Origin: Seohaeicola zhoushanensis
GTDB taxonomy: Bacteria > Pseudomonadota > Alphaproteobacteria > Rhodobacterales > Rhodobacteraceae
Assembly (NCBI RefSeq): GCF_014656415.1
Contig: NZ_BNCJ01000019.1
Location: 18,468 to 82,467 of the forward strand
Length of the DNA: 64,000 nt
Reading direction: 5' to 3'
The notes below the pieces were generated by a model, which saw only the letters and a program-made list of their open reading frames with translations, was not told the origin of the DNA and searched no databases. The stretch's first letter is position 1. The number at the start of each line of letters is the position of its first letter. Below, in pieces: positions 59,578 through 64,000 of the stretch. The position numbers and the translations under genes were made by a program.

Positions 59578-59698
59578 CCGCCTCCTCGAGAACCTCTCGC
59601 GGACACAGGTCTTCGGCATCCTGGACAAGGGCCATGGCCTTGAATGCGAGACGATCAAGGCCGTCTGGGGCTGGGTCCAGCCCGCGGTTCCCGCGTAG
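59578..59698 (+). other. Short coding remnant beyond the IS6 element
   Basis: An open frame continues from the IS6 right end to a stop at 59698, encoding about 40 residues (LLENLSRTQVFGILDKGHG, then ETIKAVWGWVQ) that look protein-like. I do not recognise the family. It may be the 3' end of a gene cut by the insertion; no matching 5' part is seen left of the element. Confidence 0.35.
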
Positions 59699-59964
59699 GT
59701 CGAACCTGCGCGGACGCGCCCCACACGTCCGGTGGGGACGACAGGATAGGGACACCAGAAACTCAATGACCCGGCGGAAAGGCCGGGTCCTCCGATGTCA
59801 GGACCCGCGCCGTCGGCAGATGACGCGGATAGCTCTCCGCAACAGCCTGTCGCGGCCGTCACGGCCTCCGAAGAACTCCCCATCCCGTTTCCGCCGACTG
59901 ACGAAGGATCCCAGGTCCTTGTCACGGCATCCCGCCCGCCCCGCAGACCAAGCAGGAGAGACCC
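59699..59964. other. Non-coding stretch with a hairpin
   Basis: No convincing gene. GACCCGGC (59768-59775) and GCCGGGTC (59782-59789) form a perfect 8-bp stem with a 6-base loop, a possible terminator for whatever was cut by the IS6 element. A GGAGAG ribosome site near 59951-59956 belongs to the next gene. Confidence 0.5.
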
Positions 59965-60354
59965 ATGGGCCTCGATATTGGCTTTTACAAACAGGACCGA
60001 ACGGAGGTTCTGAGCCTTCGGAACCACCACGATCTGTTCAACATGCTGAACGCCCGGCCGGTGGTCACCATTGAACCCTACTCGGATTTCTACGTGACCC
60101 GTCCGATGCTCACCGCCCTTCTCGAAGAGATCGAGGACGAGATGACAGCCTCCGGTCTTACAAGGACCGCCCTGCCCGATCCGGAACACGGGCGCGACGC
60201 CTTGGAGGCGCTGTGGGCCGAACTCCCGTGGGAGTTTTCCCAGTTTGAACCTGAAGACTGGACCGCCGCCCTCCCGGTCTACCGGATCGCTCTGACCTAC
60301 CTGCTCGCCGAGGTTCTCCTCGACGGGTGCCTCATCTGCGGTTGGAGCGCATAG
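59965..60354 (+). CDS. Conserved small protein of unknown function
   Basis: This 129-residue acidic protein starts MGLDIGFYK, a beginning seen in many small plasmid and phage proteins of unknown role. It contains LLEEIEDEM, a tryptophan-rich middle (LWAELPWEFSQFEPEDW) and a hydrophobic C-terminal helix (ALTYLLAEVLLDGCLICGW). There is no signal peptide. AGGAGAG lies 8 bases before the ATG, a strong ribosome site, which supports a real gene. It is convergent with the helicase-like gene, with hairpins between. I cannot assign a function. Confidence 0.7.
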   Translation: MGLDIGFYKQDRTEVLSLRNHHDLFNMLNARPVVTIEPYSDFYVTRPMLTALLEEIEDEMTASGLTRTALPDPEHGRDALEALWAELPWEFSQFEPEDWTAALPVYRIALTYLLAEVLLDGCLICGWSA

Positions 60355-60364
60355 CGACCCCGCA

Positions 60365-60416
60365 CCGCCCTCGGCGGCCTTTTCAGATGCCCGGCTCCGG
60401 CGGATACGCCGGAGCC
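60365..60416. terminator. Hairpins between convergent genes
   Basis: CCGCC-CTC-GGCGG (60365-60377) followed by CCTTTT is a small terminator for the plus-strand gene. Beyond it, GGCTCCGGCG (60393-60402), loop GATA and CGCCGGAGCC (60407-60416) form a perfect 10-bp stem that could stop the minus-strand helicase-like gene, whose stop is at 60463. Confidence 0.6.
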
Positions 60417-60462
60417 GTGAGGGCGGCGCGCCATCATGGCGCCCCGACCTGTCGGGCGCTGT

Positions 60463-62724
60463 TCACGTGCCCGACCTCGGCTCCAAATTGCTCCAGATCT
60501 GCATGGCCTGCGGCGCCACGGAACAGTGCCGCATCGGCCCCCAGATCAACTCCGCCTGCCGACAGGCATCCTCTACCGATCCGGCGAACACCAAGGCTTT
60601 GCAGAGCCGGGCATAGGGACGGTCTTGCTGGAGCTGCACCACGTGCATACGGCTTCTCAGCATGGTCGGCAGCGCCTCAATCATATCAGTGGCGTTGATC
60701 GACCCGCGTTTGCGGAAAGCCTTGACCGCGTCCAGCGTCGGGAAGATGCGCGGCGCGTCCTTGACGAGACCCGCGTCGGAAAGACGGATCCCGCCAGTCT
60801 CGAGAACGGCATCGACCAGTGCCGCTGCCGGCCGGTCAAGACACAGGTCATCCCAGGCAATCAGCGCGTCAACGGGCAGCCCGGGGACCGGCATGTTGCA
60901 CCCCAGGATGACCCGTTTGCGGGTGTTCGACCGCGCCAGGCGCAGGCGTTCGACCAGCTGCCGGGTCGCCAGCTCACGCGTCTGCATCTGCACCCGGCGG
61001 ATCAAGGGATCCGGGTGGCACGGCACGAGGACACCAACCGCGCTGCCGTCCGTCATCTCGTATAGCAACTCCTGATCCGGCAGGCGCCGAATGCCGTCTT
61101 TATCAGGCTCGATAAAACAGAGGTCCGCGTCTGTCCGGTCACCCCAGAGAGCTCGGCCGTAGTCCTCGAGCGCATCGACCGGCAGCTCTTCGCGACCGAT
61201 GACGATCACTGTCGAGGCATTGCGATAAAGGTTCGTCCCGAGTGACCGACCACCGAACCAGAGCCAGCGCGCGCCGTGCAAGGGTGTCTCGAGCATGCGC
61301 CGCGACACCTCGGCGTCCGGCAGCCCCTCGAAGTCGTATCCGGCATCTTCGAACAAACGCAGGATGACCTTGCGGCTGGCCCCGACCAGCACACCCCCGC
61401 CCTGCCCTTCCCGATCGCGAAGGACTTCGCGCCGGATGATGCGGCGCCATTCCTCCCGCAGCTTCGATCCCCGCAGAAGGCTGGTGTGGGTCATCCGCCT
61501 GTCGTGGACCTGGAGCACCTCGGCTTGCGGCCGCAGGACCATGTGCGCCGTGCGCTGGACGTCGATCTCAAGCGCCCCGAGGATCTCGGGGTCGGCATCC
61601 GCATCCAGCACCAGCATCGGCTGGCGATGCTCCGTCGCATGTTTGCGGCAGACCCGGAGGGCGCTCCGACCATCGGAGGTCACGATCCTTATCCGCTCCA
61701 GCGTCCTGCGCCCGGCCGTCTTCGCCTGGGCGAGGCAGGTCCAGACCGCCGCATACCGAGACACATGCCTGAGTGCCGCTTCGGCCTGCGCCAATAGCTG
61801 GGCCTGCTGATCCTGCGGCAGGTCCGGCGTCGGGGCCGGGGATTGCGCCTCAGCAGAATATTCGAGCCGGGCAAAGCCGCGGTAATCCTCCTCGGTGTAG
61901 GGCAGATCCAAGGGTGATCGGTCCCCCCGCAGTGCATCCACGACGGCCCGTGCCGCTGCGATCAGGTCGGCATGCGCCGTGACACGTCTCGCGTCTTTCC
62001 GGCCCCTCCGTGTAAAGTGTTGCAGGAACGTGCGCGGCAAGCAGAACTCCTCGACATCGACAGTCGCGAAGGACAACTGCCCTCCCCAGAATGTCTCATC
62101 GACGACACGTAGGTTGCCCTCGTAACCGTCGGGATCCGGGTAACCAAGGTAGCTGGTTGCGAGGTAGCGATGACCGACGGCGTGCTCCGGGTCGAACTGG
62201 CGCATCCAGGCACAGCTGTCGGCATGTTCGCACCGCGCTTCTTCGTTGAAACAGAAGGTCTCCCTGATATTGAGGCCAAGGCGGAGGCCCCGCGCGACCA
62301 GCGAGGATTTGCGGCACATCTGTTGCGACGGATCCGTCGGGTCCGGCGCGAGGCGGCCACGGACCACATGCGCCATGCCACCAAGTTCGCGGGCATGGTC
62401 GGCCGCTTCTTCGCAGAGCGCCAGCGTCGGCGCATGAAACAGCACCCGTGCATGTCCCGCTGCAGTTGACAAGAGCTCCCGCGCGACGCGGCTTTTGCCC
62501 GCACCGGGGCTTGCCGCGATGACGGCGGCCGGGACCGGGGCGTCCTTTGCGGCGAGACCCAGCCCGGCGACATGCGCGATGGCCGCCGAAAGCGCGGTTC
62601 GCAGCGCCGCATCCGCATCCGTCAGCTTGGTGAACACCGTGGCGGGAGCCGGCGTCGTGACGGTATAGGCGCCGCGCCCGCCGAACAGGCCGGAAGCCCC
62701 GCGGGGAGGGGATATGAACGACAT
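60463..62724 (-). CDS. Helicase-like P-loop ATPase with a four-cysteine cluster
   Basis: This 753-residue protein has Walker A ASPGAGKS (71-78), a motif-Ia-like FHAPTLALCEEA (97-108) and a Walker-B-like VVDETFW (207-213). Between A and B lie four cysteines: C137, C158, C165 and C171 (C-x20-C-x6-C-x5-C). Later segments LVLDADADPEIL, GVLVGASRKVIL and GGRSLGTNLYRNASTVIVIGR look like the second RecA domain of SF2 helicases. A metal or Fe-S site inserted before Walker B occurs in XPD/DinG-type helicases (known), so a similar site is possible. ATG 62724 has GAGGA upstream. The location beside an IS and unknown small genes suggests plasmid maintenance or a mobile function. Confidence 0.75.
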   Translation of the reverse strand: MSFISPPRGASGLFGGRGAYTVTTPAPATVFTKLTDADAALRTALSAAIAHVAGLGLAAKDAPVPAAVIAASPGAGKSRVARELLSTAAGHARVLFHAPTLALCEEAADHARELGGMAHVVRGRLAPDPTDPSQQMCRKSSLVARGLRLGLNIRETFCFNEEARCEHADSCAWMRQFDPEHAVGHRYLATSYLGYPDPDGYEGNLRVVDETFWGGQLSFATVDVEEFCLPRTFLQHFTRRGRKDARRVTAHADLIAAARAVVDALRGDRSPLDLPYTEEDYRGFARLEYSAEAQSPAPTPDLPQDQQAQLLAQAEAALRHVSRYAAVWTCLAQAKTAGRRTLERIRIVTSDGRSALRVCRKHATEHRQPMLVLDADADPEILGALEIDVQRTAHMVLRPQAEVLQVHDRRMTHTSLLRGSKLREEWRRIIRREVLRDREGQGGGVLVGASRKVILRLFEDAGYDFEGLPDAEVSRRMLETPLHGARWLWFGGRSLGTNLYRNASTVIVIGREELPVDALEDYGRALWGDRTDADLCFIEPDKDGIRRLPDQELLYEMTDGSAVGVLVPCHPDPLIRRVQMQTRELATRQLVERLRLARSNTRKRVILGCNMPVPGLPVDALIAWDDLCLDRPAAALVDAVLETGGIRLSDAGLVKDAPRIFPTLDAVKAFRKRGSINATDMIEALPTMLRSRMHVVQLQQDRPYARLCKALVFAGSVEDACRQAELIWGPMRHCSVAPQAMQIWSNLEPRSGT

Positions 62725-63256
62725 ATGAGATCCTCGAAGTGACATCTCGAGGAGGTCGGTCGATCACATCCGCCCCGGAAACATCCGGGCCCACAAAGGT
62801 GTCACATCGGTAATAAGTGTCTAATACCCGCATGACACCAAAGTGCGCAGGCCGACGAAATCGCAGGGCTCGCATCCTCCTGGTCAAGGTGCTGGTGTCG
62901 TTCCGCTACGGTCTGACAATCAGTATCGCGCGGCGCTGGAACCGTTGTGGGGTCTCGGGGTCAGGTTCGTGCATCAGACCGCTGGGGCCCCGCGGCGGGC
63001 CGCACGGGTGTTGTGGCAAATGTCCCACCCCCTGCCCCATTCACGGAAGAAAAGTTTTCCGCCGGGGCGACAGGAACACCACGTCATTCCTGCCCGCGAT
63101 CTCCCGTAACCGCACCGGTCCAGAAAAAATCGATCGAAGAGGCAGATTCCGTTTCCGCGCTGCCGAGGTCGAACCGACGTAATTCCAGACGGCATCGCGA
63201 CCGTCACACACCCCAACCCTCCTGTCGGATGACGGGACTACCCAAGGATCCGCTCA
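62725..63256. other. Intergenic stretch without a convincing gene
   Basis: These 532 bases contain only short open frames without recognisable protein character. TCCTCGA (62731-62737) and TCGAGGA (62746-62752) form an inverted repeat across the start of the helicase-like gene and could hide its ribosome site. The base composition is more mixed than in the catabolic genes. I see no tRNA, origin iterons or CRISPR repeats. Confidence 0.5.
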
Positions 63257-63829
63257 ATGCGAAAGACCAACTCCACTCATAACCTGCTTGAGGACACGAT
63301 GCACAACACGATCACTTTTGGCCCCGCCGGTCACGCCTATGACAAGATCGTCAACTTGGCGCTCGGAATTGTTCAATCCGCTGCGTCCTTTGGTGTGACG
63401 GAACTGCCAGATGTGGCGACGCACTGCACAAATCTGGGCCAGAAGCTGACGGAAGAGTACAGCCGCCTCTTTCCGCTGAGTCCTCTGCCAGACTTCGAGA
63501 CCCGACTCCGAAATATCGCCGAGGCATTGCCGCACACACTCCTGATGCGACCCGAATGCGTCAAAGCGTGTGCTGAGGAAATGCCTTACCCTCGTCGTGC
63601 CTTCGACGAGGAGCGCGCGCGCATCGAGGCTTCCAATTTGCTCCACGGCTTCGATAGCCTGCGGAACCGCGGGGTCGAGCCCCGCGATATCGTCGACCTC
63701 GCGGCTTGGGTCAGCTGCACGATCAAATTCATGTATTTCTGTCGCGAGAACCGCGCAATGATCGCCCCGTTTCTCCCGGTGAAGCCAAGGAATGTGAAAT
63801 CTGGCCGCCGCAGGGCTCGGCGTCAGTAG
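63257..63829 (+). CDS. Protein of unknown function
   Basis: This 190-residue protein is mostly alpha-helical in appearance (YDKIVNLALGIVQSAASFG, RLRNIAEALPHTLL, DIVDLAAWVSCTIKFMYFC) and ends with a basic tail (KSGRRRARRQ) that could bind nucleic acid. It has no signal peptide and no motif I recognise. ATG 63257 has AAGGA eight bases upstream; ATG 63299 with GAGGA is an alternative start. It runs opposite to the helicase-like gene, from which it is separated by the long gap. Coding potential is supported by length and ribosome sites only. Confidence 0.55.
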   Translation: MRKTNSTHNLLEDTMHNTITFGPAGHAYDKIVNLALGIVQSAASFGVTELPDVATHCTNLGQKLTEEYSRLFPLSPLPDFETRLRNIAEALPHTLLMRPECVKACAEEMPYPRRAFDEERARIEASNLLHGFDSLRNRGVEPRDIVDLAAWVSCTIKFMYFCRENRAMIAPFLPVKPRNVKSGRRRARRQ

Positions 63830-64000
63830 GAGTAGCGGGATTGAAGGAGATGGTTCTACAAGAATTCGTGGGGAAGAGCCCCGCTACAGTACCGACTGGA
63901 TGGCGTGCGGCTTCCGGGCCCCCGAGGGAAAGTCGATAAGGTTAGGTGTTCAGTCCCGGCATTTGGTGGATCGGGTTCAAGATGAATCTGTCCGGCTCTG
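63830..64000. other. Right edge without an identified gene
   Basis: After the stop of the unknown gene no open frame with protein character begins before the window ends. A gene starting beyond the edge cannot be excluded. Confidence 0.4.

Noticed and set aside
58758..59585. An 8-bp target duplication around the IS6 element
   Set aside because: The bases next to the two ends (TTGGCGGT and CCGCCTCC) do not match as a direct repeat.
62817..63182. Open frame of 121 codons in the gap right of the helicase-like gene
   Set aside because: Very rich in Arg, Cys and Gly without pattern and no good ribosome site; overlapping frames of similar length exist on both strands.
1..64000. CRISPR arrays, tRNA, rRNA, replication origin
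   Set aside because: I looked for spaced direct repeats, cloverleaf-like GC stems with TTC loops, and iterons, and saw none that can be supported.

Overview
The window is GC-rich (roughly two thirds G+C by eye) and almost wholly catabolic. Its TRAP transporters, the FadR-type GntR regulators, the many CaiB/BaiF CoA-transferases and the style of the IS elements fit an alphaproteobacterium, most likely a Rhodobacterales (Roseobacter/Paracoccus-like) replicon. I see no rRNA, tRNA, ribosomal or other housekeeping genes. The rightmost 5 kb has plasmid-like content, so a large plasmid or chromid carrying a degradation island is likely (inference).

Layout. 1-3778: the 3' part of a Baeyer-Villiger monooxygenase (BVMO) followed by enoyl-CoA hydratase, thiolase and hydroxyacyl-CoA dehydrogenase. 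3842-5594: a scar of broken pieces (livF end, IS3 remnant, IS256 remnant, caiB end). 5624-8464: metallo-beta-lactamase-fold hydrolase, diverging from a FadR-type regulator and an SDR. 8690-15168: CaiB, quinone-oxidoreductase-like MDR, TRAP transporter 1, and a zinc alcohol dehydrogenase. 15214-16428: an acetyl-CoA hydrolase/transferase-like gene on the minus strand. 16570-29387: one long plus-strand operon with an APH-type kinase, a protein of unknown function, CaiB, hydantoinase/oxoprolinase A and B subunits, a complete branched-chain-type ABC transporter and a second FadR-type regulator. 29397-33486 (minus): AtuA-family pair, aldehyde dehydrogenase, HSL-type esterase, diverging from an intact BVMO (33624-35276). 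35446-42281: a ribose-type ABC transporter in which one permease is fused to a strictosidine-synthase-like beta-propeller and a second propeller gene follows. 42298-45891 (minus): TRAP transporter 2 plus a VOC protein. 46068-52268 (minus): two SDRs, acyl-CoA dehydrogenase, MDR, BKACE, CitE-like lyase and MaoC hydratase. 52445-58686 (minus): 2-hydroxyacid dehydrogenase, CaiB, cupin, TRAP transporter 3 and a HutC-type regulator. An IS6-family element (58766-59577) then separates the island from a region with a small unknown protein, a large helicase-like ATPase and another unknown protein.

How the genes could work together (inference): five transporters bring in organic acids, ketones or sugar/lactone-like compounds. 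BVMOs convert ketones to esters or lactones, and esterase, MBL hydrolase or propeller lactonases open them. Alcohol and aldehyde dehydrogenases oxidise the products, CaiB enzymes attach CoA, and the acyl-CoA dehydrogenase, hydratases, SDRs, thiolase, CitE-like lyase and BKACE cut the chain to central metabolites. The substrate cannot be read from the sequence.

The points most worth following up are: (1) a 15-bp dyad, RTCWRAT-N-WTTWGAY, found in front of six transcription units across 44 kb, which suggests a shared regulon; (2) the permease-propeller fusion; (3) the kinase/HyuAB/CaiB operon; and (4) a helicase-like protein with four cysteines between its Walker A and B motifs.
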